Shown in pieces: positions 1 to 8,662 of a stretch of DNA of 64,000 nt. The notes under the pieces are model-generated. The model was not told the origin of the DNA. It ran no database searches and was given only the letters and a program-made list of their open reading frames with translations. Made by a program: the position numbers and the translations under genes. How positions within the stretch are numbered: the first letter of the stretch is position 1; each line of letters starts with the position of its first letter. The stretch comes from JANSWY01 sp965243755 (GTDB lineage: Bacteria; Bacteroidota; Bacteroidia; Cytophagales; Cyclobacteriaceae): contig CBDEVW010000003.1 in the NCBI GenBank assembly GCA_965243755.1, positions 1,550,001 to 1,614,000 on the forward strand. Direction: 5' to 3'.

Positions 1-2421
1 TGGCGCTGCTGTGAACTCCCTGAACTCAGCATCAAACAGGTTGGTCACCTGACCTGAAACTGTCAGCACATCATTGATTCTATATCCCAACCCTACATCA
101 ACATTGGTAAACCCTCCGAGTGGGCCGTAGTTCCAGGTATCCGCGCTTCTGGCATCTGCTTCAATAGGTACACCTCTATAAGTAAGGTCCTGAGTTTCTG
201 CTGCAATCTGGAAACTGGAGAAGTAATCATATTCCTGCACCCATCTCACAAAGACGTTACCAAAGAACTTATTAGCCCGGTAATATAACCCGGTCCCAAA
301 TTTATGTTTCGGTGCATTTACCAGGATATCCAGCTTATTTACCACTCCATCACCGTTGAAATCATTGTTTTCAAGATCTTGCTCGTCAACACTGTAATCG
401 AAATAAGAGTAATTGAATGTCCAGTTCAGGTTGTCGTTGAAATAGTAATTGGCACCCAGATCAAACCCATAGGTATTGACTTCTCCGAAGTTGATATATG
501 TTGCGACCAATCCACCAAATGCACCATACCCACTTTGAACCTCCTCAATTGGTGTGTCTCCTCTGTGGGTGGTGACTCCTACAATGGTAACTGGTGATAA
601 GAAATCTTTTGAGAAATTATAATATGCGTTAGCATCTACAAAAAACCTGTTGGGCACTACCTGACTTTTATAACCCAATTCTACAGTCTGGATTTTTTCT
701 ACTTTTTGTTTTTCAACTTTTGTACCATCTGTCAAAGTAAATCCTTCAGCATTCCCCAGGATCAACCCGGCAAACAGGTCGCCATACATGTTGAGAATGG
801 TAGGTGCTGCAATTCCTTGTCCATAGGTAAGTCGAAGCGCGCCGGTACCGTGATTATATACCAATCCTGCTTTTGGCACAAAGTTAAAATCATAAACTTC
901 GTGATTATCTGCCCTGAATGAACCAACTGCTTTTAACTGATTATTGAAACGGTGCTCAACCTGACCATATAAGCCCAACTGATTGATCTTAATTGGGTCC
1001 TCTCCCCCATTGTCCAGCAGGTAAGTTCCATTACTGTTGGCAATATCTCTTTGCCATTGACCCCCGAATACCAGTTTGGTTCCTCCAAAAGTTTTGTTCC
1101 ATTGCACTTCTGCATTCCATCTTCTGGAATCATCAGCAAATGTTGCTCCGTTACCCAGTGAGCTGGCTTCTGCTTCAGCCTCAGTTGCTCCACCATCTAT
1201 GGCGGCCCAATAATTTTTGGTCCTTTGGTCAATGGCGTAGGTGTCCTCCGTTTTACTCATGGTATGATAGACCTGAGCAAAGAAATTGTCGGATGTATAC
1301 CTTAGGTGGAAGTAATTTACCTTCCAGTCTTTAATCTGATTTCTACCCACATTAGTAGGCGACAAATAGGTACTATTGCTTCCTCCCCAACTAAATATTA
1401 AATCAGAACCTGGTGTTACGCTATAATATAAAGCGGCCTCAGCACGCATAAACTGAAGATCATTATCCAGCATATATTCTTCATATCCCTCTTTGATCCC
1501 ATCGGGAATGTCATTTCCTGCAGAGTCCACAGCACCCACCCGGTCGATGTAAACTGAATCCATGAATTCAAATTCCTGAGCCTGGGTGTATTCACCCATA
1601 ATTTTGAAAGACACCTTGTCATTGACTACTTGTGCGTGTCTAATTCTTCCACTCAACATGCTTTGATTCCCTGCATTGACCGCAATGGTCGTTCCCGCAG
1701 AAGAGCGTGGATCTTTGGTGATGGTGTGAACCAATCCATTGTGGGCATTGGGTCCATATAGTGCAGCATTGGGCCCAAGGATTACTTCTACGCGCTCAAT
1801 GTCTTCTTTGATTTGTGTAGTAAGTGGTCCAAGGGGTAAACCAGTGGCAATGAGTGTGGCAAATCTACCATCGTTGACCTGTAGGTTTTTGGCATTGAAA
1901 TTACTGTTAAATCCCCTGATGTTAATTCCCGTTCCAGCAACGCCGGCCCTGATGTAATCCACTCCTTTTACCCTGGAAAGCAGTTCACCCGGATTGAAAG
2001 AGGGCAATTCTGCAATGTCTTTGGATGAGATGATTTCTATGGTGGCTGGTGTTTCTGTAATCTTTTCCGGTTGACGTGTCCCTGAAATAACGACCTGATC
2101 AAAGGCGTAAATTGATTCACTCATGGATAACTGACCCATCGAAACGTTACTGCCCGCAACAGTTACGTTTTTCGAAATATCCTCGTATCCCACGAAAGAA
2201 ATAATGACTGTATATGCTCCATCTGCTACATTGGAAATAGTGAAATTTCCATACACATCTGTTATAGCTCCCTTAGTTGTTCCCTGTATGAGGGCCGATG
2301 CTCCAACCAATGGCTCTCCCGATTCCTGATCCAATACGGTTCCGTTAATCTCGTATTGACCATATGATTTAAAACTTAGTAAGATTACACTTACACATAA
2401 AGCGGTAAAAAATTTTTTCAT
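1..2421 (-). CDS. TonB-dependent receptor, 3' end cut by window edge
   Basis: Outer-membrane active transporter powered by TonB; the substrate cannot be read from sequence. The frame is open from an ATG at 2421 to base 1, giving 807 residues. Residues 1-22 are a signal peptide ending in SYGQ. A carboxypeptidase-D-regulatory-like beta domain follows (about 23-105, with DQESGEPLVGAS and GNFTISNV). The plug domain lies at about 115-235 (ETPATIEIISSKDIAELPS, then GINIRGFN and RVEVILGPNAALYGPNA), and the rest is the barrel. The last visible residues, GQVTNLFDAEFREF, are the usual penultimate-strand region of these receptors, so probably only 20-40 residues are missing. It is divergent from the TonB-C/LRR gene at 2807. 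A SusD partner could lie outside the window; none is seen inside. Confidence 0.93.
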   Translation of the reverse strand, partial: MKKFFTALCVSVILLSFKSYGQYEINGTVLDQESGEPLVGASALIQGTTKGAITDVYGNFTISNVADGAYTVIISFVGYEDISKNVTVAGSNVSMGQLSMSESIYAFDQVVISGTRQPEKITETPATIEIISSKDIAELPSFNPGELLSRVKGVDYIRAGVAGTGINIRGFNSNFNAKNLQVNDGRFATLIATGLPLGPLTTQIKEDIERVEVILGPNAALYGPNAHNGLVHTITKDPRSSAGTTIAVNAGNQSMLSGRIRHAQVVNDKVSFKIMGEYTQAQEFEFMDSVYIDRVGAVDSAGNDIPDGIKEGYEEYMLDNDLQFMRAEAALYYSVTPGSDLIFSWGGSNSTYLSPTNVGRNQIKDWKVNYFHLRYTSDNFFAQVYHTMSKTEDTYAIDQRTKNYWAAIDGGATEAEAEASSLGNGATFADDSRRWNAEVQWNKTFGGTKLVFGGQWQRDIANSNGTYLLDNGGEDPIKINQLGLYGQVEHRFNNQLKAVGSFRADNHEVYDFNFVPKAGLVYNHGTGALRLTYGQGIAAPTILNMYGDLFAGLILGNAEGFTLTDGTKVEKQKVEKIQTVELGYKSQVVPNRFFVDANAYYNFSKDFLSPVTIVGVTTHRGDTPIEEVQSGYGAFGGLVATYINFGEVNTYGFDLGANYYFNDNLNWTFNYSYFDYSVDEQDLENNDFNGDGVVNKLDILVNAPKHKFGTGLYYRANKFFGNVFVRWVQEYDYFSSFQIAAETQDLTYRGVPIEADARSADTWNYGPLGGFTNVDVGLGYRINDVLTVSGQVTNLFDAEFREFTAAP

Positions 2422-2806
2422 TTTTGAAAATTTTTGGACGTTCTACTTACTATCATTCAATAAACTTAGAGAACGACCAGCCCATTTTGTGAAATTTTGA
2501 ATATTAGGCCGTTGTGACTTTCATTATTAATTTAATTAAAATTTTAATTAAATAATTGAATATCAACAACTTAATTACCATTAAATACAGGTAGACTTTT
2601 GTCAGGTCAAAGTAATTGTGCACGAAGTATTGGCCCAATATAACCTATGGACTTTTAGAAAAACCAAAATGAACTTATGCGGATGTATCTGAGAAGATCA
2701 AATTATTTAATGAAAAGAATAACCATGATTGAATATAAGTTCAGTACAAAATTGATTTGGAAAAACTAGTTATCTTAGCACTAATAATTTTTAGGATATT
2801 ATTTTC
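2422..2806. other. Divergent intergenic region, 385 bp, AT-rich
   Basis: This region separates the divergent receptor and TonB-C/LRR genes. It holds a 24-bp perfect AT-only palindrome (2530-2553) and a weak promoter candidate for the plus-strand gene: TTG at 2752-2754 and TATCTTAG at 2771-2778, one mismatch from the Bacteroidota -7 box TAnnTTTG but with a short 16-bp spacer. No coding sequence or RNA gene was recognised. Confidence 0.6.
2530..2553. repeat. 24-bp perfect AT-only palindrome
   Basis: The sequence reads the same on both strands across 2530-2553 (core TTAATTAAAATTTTAATTAA). It lies about 110 bp upstream of the receptor start and 250 bp upstream of the TonB-C/LRR gene. It could be an operator or simply low-complexity DNA; base composition makes chance palindromes more likely here. 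Confidence 0.45.
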
Positions 2807-4750
2807 ATGGTTTCTCATCTTTCCATCACCGGCCGTTTTATTTGTTGCTTACTGGTATTTCTTTTCGTTTCACTAATCAATCTTCATGGTCAAAATTCAC
2901 CATTGAAGATTAAGCTTATCGATGAGGAGGATAGCTCAACAATTGCCCATGCCAATATTATTGTCATTAAAGATGGAAAGGTTTTTCAAACCGACCAATT
3001 TGGAAAAGTCGAAATTCCATTCAAATATGGTGAAAGCCACCTCAAAATAACGCATCCCTCGTACATCACCAGAAAAATTAATCCTGAGAATGGATTAGGA
3101 CTAATTAGTCTGAATAGAAAGTACCGGGAATTAAGAACAATCTATCTGAAAAACTCATCATATCCTCATCAGGTTGAATGGCCGATAATTAAGGGAGCCA
3201 GATATGAAAATGGATGGGAAGCATTTGAAACAGACCTGAAAAGTAAGTTAGTCTCAAAAATAGGTAGCATAAACGATATCCAGAAATCGGTGAAGATCGA
3301 AGTATCCGCAGCAGGTAAAATGATTACTCTTCTCCCTGAAGCTCCTGACAGTATAGATCTGGCTTTGCATCAGGTAGCGGCAGAACTTGGTAAATGGATA
3401 CCAGGAATGCAAAATAAGACCCCCATTCGTCAATTTTTTCTTTTAAAAATTGATTCTGAGAGAGAGAAGTCTGACTTGATATTTACTGTAGTGGAGGAAA
3501 AACCACAACCAATTGAGGGAATGGATGCACTCATAAATAATCACCTTAGTAGCATCACGTATCCTTCGGAAGCTCTTGAATTAGGCATTGAAGGTAGAGT
3601 TTTTGTTCAATTTATTGTTAATGAGGATGGTCAGTTATCTGATTTCAAAGTCTTGAAGGGAATAGGATATGGATGTGACGAAGAAGCCATACGCGCGATC
3701 AAATCAAGCTCTCCCTGGATTCCAGGAAAACAAAGAGGTAAACCGGTAAAAGTCCGAATGGTACTCCCTATCAATTTTCAGGGCAAAAAGTTTGTGATTC
3801 CAGACAACGCATTTTACAAGTATATGGGGCAAAGTATGTCTTATCCTGCTGAAGCAAGGAGAAACAATATTCAGGGAAAAGTCTATTTATCATTTAATTA
3901 CAATTCTGATAGCGTGAAGATTTCAAATATCAGACTTTATGATAATTTAGGAGGCATATTAGGTCCCGAGTTACAATATGCTTTTGAGTCATGTCCATTG
4001 GAATATATTAAACCCCTGCTAAATGGATCAAACTTATATTTATTACCAGCATACTTTAAGTTAGGCAACTCCGAAGATCCTTTGGAACAAGAGCCTCCAA
4101 TCGACGATGCTATTGAACTGAATGCAATAATAATCACCGCAATGGGAATTGACGTACCAGGAGTCTCTATTAATACACCCACAACTTTTAACTCAATCGA
4201 AAGCGCTGCAAATTTTCCAAAACAAAAAAGTCTGATAATCACAAAAAGAGGTATAAAAAGTATTCCTTCAGAAATTAGTCAGCTTAGCGAATTGGTTTCA
4301 CTTGAACTTAATGACAATAAGATTGATAAGATTGCTCCGGAAATAGGTGAACTTAGAAGACTCAAAAATCTAATCTTAATGAATAACAATATAAGTGAAC
4401 TTCCAACAGAATTTTCAAAGTTAGAAAAACTTGAGGTCCTGGGGTTGGCTTACAATCAATTGGGAGATATCCCTTCTCAAATTATAAGTTTACCAAAATT
4501 GAAAGCACTGGACCTTGCCGGAAATCAAATCTCAGAAATAAATGAGAATATCCATAAACTGGCAAATCTGGAACTACTCATTCTAAGTGATAATCCAATC
4601 AAACAACTACCGTCTAAAATTAATGAGCTCAAAAAATTAAAGCAATTGTACCTTATCAATACCGAAATAACAGATCAGGATAGAGAAATAATTAGAAACT
4701 CGTTACCCAAAACAAGTGTGTTCTTCACAATGGATGAAATTAACAGGTAA
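2807..4750 (+). CDS. Secreted protein with TonB-C-like modules and leucine-rich repeats
   Basis: A 647-aa exported protein of unknown role. Residues 1-29 are a signal peptide (FICCLLVFLFVSLINLHGQ). A carboxypeptidase-regulatory-like fold follows at about 33-90. Three modules resembling the TonB C-terminal domain come next: about 136-216 (WIPGMQNKTPIRQFFLLKI), 240-326 (the best copy, TYPSEALELGIEGRVFVQF to WIPGKQRGKPVKVRMVLPI) and 336-418 (SYPAEARRNNIQGKVYLSF, which lacks the W-x-P-G end). Residues 475-640 hold about six 23-residue leucine-rich repeats of the LxxLxxLxLxxNxI type. Normal TonB proteins have one such C-terminal domain and an N-terminal membrane anchor; here there is a cleavable-looking signal and an LRR tail. 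The divergent neighbour is a TonB-dependent receptor, so a link to receptor function or substrate capture is possible. Confidence 0.85.
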   Translation: MVSHLSITGRFICCLLVFLFVSLINLHGQNSPLKIKLIDEEDSSTIAHANIIVIKDGKVFQTDQFGKVEIPFKYGESHLKITHPSYITRKINPENGLGLISLNRKYRELRTIYLKNSSYPHQVEWPIIKGARYENGWEAFETDLKSKLVSKIGSINDIQKSVKIEVSAAGKMITLLPEAPDSIDLALHQVAAELGKWIPGMQNKTPIRQFFLLKIDSEREKSDLIFTVVEEKPQPIEGMDALINNHLSSITYPSEALELGIEGRVFVQFIVNEDGQLSDFKVLKGIGYGCDEEAIRAIKSSSPWIPGKQRGKPVKVRMVLPINFQGKKFVIPDNAFYKYMGQSMSYPAEARRNNIQGKVYLSFNYNSDSVKISNIRLYDNLGGILGPELQYAFESCPLEYIKPLLNGSNLYLLPAYFKLGNSEDPLEQEPPIDDAIELNAIIITAMGIDVPGVSINTPTTFNSIESAANFPKQKSLIITKRGIKSIPSEISQLSELVSLELNDNKIDKIAPEIGELRRLKNLILMNNNISELPTEFSKLEKLEVLGLAYNQLGDIPSQIISLPKLKALDLAGNQISEINENIHKLANLELLILSDNPIKQLPSKINELKKLKQLYLINTEITDQDREIIRNSLPKTSVFFTMDEINR

Positions 4751-4777
4751 TTTTTATCATTATGTCCCTAGCCCTTC

Positions 4778-6217
4778 TTACTTGCTCACAGACGAATCAG
4801 AATATAGCTTTGACTTAGCTAAAACCACTGGTCTGGGAATGTATACTTCCAATTCGGCAAGTACCTTATTGAGGACAAAAGATTTATGAGGATTCGCCAA
4901 ATGTTCGCGTGAGAAGGTGACAATGGATTCTACAAGCTCGTTGGTATCAATTTGTTTTTCCTTGTACCGGGCAATTTCATAATACCATCGGATGGTAGGT
5001 AAATATATTTCACGCTCACGGTCTTCATTGTCCTTTTGTAAAAGATTGAATCTTTTAAAAACCAAAAGCACTTTCTCAAATTTTTGCTGCTTGATGAGCC
5101 CCTGAATGTAAGCGGTGAAGAACGAGTACCATCGCTGTGAAAGAATATCATTTTTATGGATTCTCAGGAAGCTTTCTGCCAGCATCTCTCCGCGCTCTGG
5201 TTGATTATTGAGGTTAAGGCATTTGATATAAAATGAAATGAATCCAATCTTATGATAAAAGTTAGATGTCTTCTGCACTTCTGAAAATGACTCCTTCAAC
5301 AAATTGAGTGCTTCTTCAATTTTGCCCTGACGAATAAGTATGGAGCTAAAGTTGCTCAGGTACTGTACATGATCTGTGTTTTTTTGCCGTATGGACAGGT
5401 ATCCATACTCTTCCGCTTGTTGCAATACATCAAATTTTGAGTGCAGCATAAGCCGGTTAGCATAGTAGTTATAGAGAATCCTCCTGGTGTAAAATTTACC
5501 TTGTGTCAATAAGGTATCCAATTCGTCATAGACTGTTTTCAGTTTGTCAAACTCTCTGCTATTGAAATAATAGAATGTGAGCCTGATAACCGCCATATAA
5601 CGGTTGAAGCCATCTAGTGACTCATTCCTAAATACTTTGAGCAACCAGTCTTCCCACTGTCCAGTGTTTTTTTCAGCTGCATTAAACTGCCTGATGATGT
5701 CTACAGTAGCCTGATGAAGTTTCTTATTGATGGCCTTGCTCTCATCATAATCTCTTTCATGCGTCTCAATGAAGCGATTCACCTCCTCATATTCCTCATA
5801 GCGCAACCGAATCAATAGGAAATGACGGAAGTTGACCACCATCTCAAAGAACTTCATGAAATTATGTACCGGATGCTCATATTTCTTAATGGTACGTAAG
5901 AGAATTTTCTCTTCCTTTTCAGTGATTGCATCGGTAATTACTAACCGATCCATTTCATTGATCCACTCAAAGTATTTGTCGACATCAATGGCATCCAGAT
6001 TTCTTTGGATCCATTTCATGATGGCAGAATACTTACGCTTGTCTATGGCCGAGTTGTATGGAGTTTTTGTTTGCTGATCATGCGCATTGGCCTTGATTCT
6101 GGTTAAAATATCCAGCTTTTCTTTGTCTTCAAATTGCTGGATGCTCATCAGGTAATCAGCTTCGTGAGGTAGTATTTCAGAAGCGAAAGCAGTAAACTTC
6201 TTAAGTTTTACTTTCAA
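4778..6217 (-). CDS. Alpha-helical cytosolic protein of unknown function
   Basis: Not recognised at family level. The 479-residue product has no signal peptide and no membrane segment. It is rich in long charged helices, and its middle and C-terminal parts (about 190-440) look TPR-like, with repeated helix pairs such as EAEYGYLSIRQ-type segments and IEEALNLLKESFSEV. It begins 10 bp after the stop of the alpha/beta hydrolase and is the last gene of the operon starting with the symporter at 10187. It ends 27 bp from the convergent TonB-C/LRR gene. A scaffold or regulatory role is possible, but the sequence does not show one. Confidence 0.75.
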   Translation of the reverse strand: MKVKLKKFTAFASEILPHEADYLMSIQQFEDKEKLDILTRIKANAHDQQTKTPYNSAIDKRKYSAIMKWIQRNLDAIDVDKYFEWINEMDRLVITDAITEKEEKILLRTIKKYEHPVHNFMKFFEMVVNFRHFLLIRLRYEEYEEVNRFIETHERDYDESKAINKKLHQATVDIIRQFNAAEKNTGQWEDWLLKVFRNESLDGFNRYMAVIRLTFYYFNSREFDKLKTVYDELDTLLTQGKFYTRRILYNYYANRLMLHSKFDVLQQAEEYGYLSIRQKNTDHVQYLSNFSSILIRQGKIEEALNLLKESFSEVQKTSNFYHKIGFISFYIKCLNLNNQPERGEMLAESFLRIHKNDILSQRWYSFFTAYIQGLIKQQKFEKVLLVFKRFNLLQKDNEDREREIYLPTIRWYYEIARYKEKQIDTNELVESIVTFSREHLANPHKSFVLNKVLAELEVYIPRPVVLAKSKLYSDSSVSK

Positions 6218-6227
6218 GGCTAATGGT

Positions 6228-7184
6228 TTACTCGGTTAAAAATTTCTCCATAATTTCGTTAATCTCATCTGGTTTATCAAATGAAATAAAGTGGCCACAT
6301 TCCGGAATGAAATGCAGATGAGCCCGGGCAATCTTCTCTGTCCCCTGCTGAGCAACCAGTCTGGTGGTTAGTTTAGGGTTCAGGTATCGGTTTGGAATCA
6401 ACTGATCATTTTCTCCATATACCACCAGCGTTTTCGTTTCCAATTGCGACAAACGATCAGCAATGGGTTCTTCAAGCATACCATGAACTCCCCGTACTAC
6501 AGATTGGATGTACAATTGAAAATCCTCGGCCTCTTTCATCTTCAGCCTGTCTTGTATCATAAACTCCACCTCATCGGGCATCTGATGAAAATTGAGTTCC
6601 CAATTACTCCGGATCTGCGATTCGGTAGCATTAATCATTGTTGTCTCATTAAAAACAGCTTTCAACCACTGCTTTTGTTCTTCATTGAAAGTTTCAAAAC
6701 CAGCTGGTGCCAACAACACCAGCTTCTCAAACAATTCAGGGTTGTTGATGGCAACTGTAGCAGCAATCTGTCCCCCCATGCTATGCCCAACTAAAATCAC
6801 ATTTTCCAATTCCAGCTTTTCTATCAGCAACAGCACTACCTGGGCGTAGTAGGACATGGTAGCAGGATAATCGTTCTTACTGGACCTCCCGTATCCGGGT
6901 AAATCAATGGCAATGCAGCGATACTTCTTTTTGAAGTATTCGATGTTCTTGTACCAGGCAGGAATGTAGGTGGCCAGGCCATGAATAAATAGCAACGTGT
7001 GTTCTCCCGATCCCTCGTCCACATAGGCCAGCCGGGTATCGTCGGATACAGATAAATAACTAACATTATATCGGTACTCTTCTATCATTTGACCAATTGC
7101 CTTTTTTGAATTCTCCTGGGTAAACGCAGCAGTATGCCAGATCATTAAAAATAACCAACATACAAGAGGCTTGTTTAGCTTCAT
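6228..7184 (-). CDS. Exported alpha/beta-fold hydrolase
   Basis: Serine hydrolase of the alpha/beta superfamily, 318 aa. An N-terminal hydrophobic stretch (CWLFLMIWHTAAFTQ, about 9-23) acts as a signal peptide, so it probably works in the periplasm. LLFIHGL (64-70) carries the oxyanion HG, GHSMGG (133-138) holds nucleophile Ser135, GENDQLIP (257-264) holds the acid Asp260, and ECGHFISFDKP holds His298, so the full triad is present. It starts 2 bp after the acyl-CoA ligase stop and 10 bp before the next gene, so it is in the same operon. An esterase or lipase that frees a carboxylate, later taken up by the symporter and activated by the ligase, would fit; this substrate link is inference. Confidence 0.9.
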   Translation of the reverse strand: MKLNKPLVCWLFLMIWHTAAFTQENSKKAIGQMIEEYRYNVSYLSVSDDTRLAYVDEGSGEHTLLFIHGLATYIPAWYKNIEYFKKKYRCIAIDLPGYGRSSKNDYPATMSYYAQVVLLLIEKLELENVILVGHSMGGQIAATVAINNPELFEKLVLLAPAGFETFNEEQKQWLKAVFNETTMINATESQIRSNWELNFHQMPDEVEFMIQDRLKMKEAEDFQLYIQSVVRGVHGMLEEPIADRLSQLETKTLVVYGENDQLIPNRYLNPKLTTRLVAQQGTEKIARAHLHFIPECGHFISFDKPDEINEIMEKFLTE

Positions 7185-7186
7185 GC

Positions 7187-8662
7187 TTACAACTTTTCTA
7201 ATAGTTTTCTATCGATCTTACCACTATCATTTTTGGGCATTTCTGATAAGTGAACAAAATATTTCGGCACTTTAAATTTGGCCAGGTGACTCATACAATG
7301 CTCAGCTACTAACTTCTCTGAGAAGTTGGCCCCATTTTTCAATGTAATAAACGCTTTTCCTACCTCACCCCATTTTTCATCTGGCACGCCAATTATTGCC
7401 GCTTCATCAATATCCCCTATCATTCTGATCACCCTTTCCACTTCTGCTGGATAAACATTTTCTCCTCCTGAGATAAACATACTTTTTTTGCGGTCAACCA
7501 CATACAAATACCCTTCGTCATCTACTTTGACCAGGTCACCAGTATGAAACCAGCCTTCCTTTAATGCCAGATCTGTAGCAGCCTGATTCTGCCAGTATCC
7601 CGGAGTTACCATCGGGCCTCTCAGACACAGTTCCCCTATTCCAGCGGTAATTTGTTCCCCCTCGTCATTGACCAGCTTATAATCCACATAAAAATTGGGC
7701 TTACCAATGGATCCAATTTTCCGTTCAGCATCTTCCTGATGCAATGATGTGATGTTTGGTCCTACTTCAGTGAGGCCATAACCCTGCCTGATCTTTACGC
7801 CCTTTTCATGCCAGGCTTTGATTACTGCCAGAGGTAGTGCTTCTCCCCCAACAATGAAGTAACGCATTGCACTAAGATCAACAGCCTCGAATAGTGGTGA
7901 CTCAAGCATCATTTTCAACATTGTAGGGACGGCCATAAACAAATTTGATTGCTCCTCAGACAGCAATTTGAGCAACTGATCCGCATCAAACTTATTGACT
8001 AACCCTACGGTAGCTCCACGGTGCAATAATGGTGTCAGCAATACATTCCACCCACCTGTATGAAAGGTAGGCATACAGGTAATGGTATGGTCTGATGGAG
8101 TGATCTCCAGGCTTTGTGATGTATTAATACTGTTCCAAAACAGCATCTTATGTGAGTATATGGCTCCTTTGGGGAAACCTGTCGTTCCGGAAGTATAAAG
8201 AATAAACAAAGGGTGATCCTCCGCGAAATCTCTGGACTGAAAAGTCTTTTCCTCACAGTTCTGCACCAACTCCATTATATCCTCGATCCAAAAGACTTTA
8301 ATTGCTTCCTTTAGCTGATCGATTTTGTCTTCAAATTTCTTGGCAGCAATGATGCATCTGGGCATACAGTTAGCAATGAGGTAATCCATCTCTCCTGGTG
8401 CCAGTCTGTAGTTTACAGGAACCAGTGTGATACCCATCTTTTGTGCTACACCAAAAAGCATCACATATTCCAGACAGTGCTCCGACAAAACCATCACACG
8501 ATCCCCTGTCTCAAATCCTTCACCACTATAAATATTTGCTAATGCGTTTGAGTGAGTATTCAGTTCCCCATAGGTAAGTGTACGACCAGTGGCATACTCT
8601 TTCAATGCCAGTTTATCCGGAGTATATTCCGCCCATTTTGCTATCCAGTCTTTTCTATACAT
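7187..8662 (-). CDS. AMP-dependent acyl-CoA synthetase
   Basis: Adenylate-forming enzyme of the acyl-CoA synthetase family, 491 aa, expected to convert a carboxylic acid, ATP and CoA into acyl-CoA in the cytoplasm. Visible motifs: P-loop ILYTSGTTGFPKG (154-166), GYGLTE (294-299), HTGD (373-376), the hinge segment VVDRKKSMFISGGENVYPAE (388-407) and the C-terminal catalytic lysine in NDSGKIDRK (Lys482). These are all intact and length is normal. The exact acid (fatty, aromatic or short chain) cannot be assigned. Its start overlaps the end of the symporter gene by 8 bp, which points to translational coupling of uptake and activation. Confidence 0.92.
   Translation of the reverse strand: MYRKDWIAKWAEYTPDKLALKEYATGRTLTYGELNTHSNALANIYSGEGFETGDRVMVLSEHCLEYVMLFGVAQKMGITLVPVNYRLAPGEMDYLIANCMPRCIIAAKKFEDKIDQLKEAIKVFWIEDIMELVQNCEEKTFQSRDFAEDHPLFILYTSGTTGFPKGAIYSHKMLFWNSINTSQSLEITPSDHTITCMPTFHTGGWNVLLTPLLHRGATVGLVNKFDADQLLKLLSEEQSNLFMAVPTMLKMMLESPLFEAVDLSAMRYFIVGGEALPLAVIKAWHEKGVKIRQGYGLTEVGPNITSLHQEDAERKIGSIGKPNFYVDYKLVNDEGEQITAGIGELCLRGPMVTPGYWQNQAATDLALKEGWFHTGDLVKVDDEGYLYVVDRKKSMFISGGENVYPAEVERVIRMIGDIDEAAIIGVPDEKWGEVGKAFITLKNGANFSEKLVAEHCMSHLAKFKVPKYFVHLSEMPKNDSGKIDRKLLEKL

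Noticed and set aside
1739..1957. Plus-strand open frames at 304-1957 opposite the receptor
   Set aside because: The minus-strand frame is continuous from 2421 to 1 with clear receptor motifs; the plus frames are shadows.
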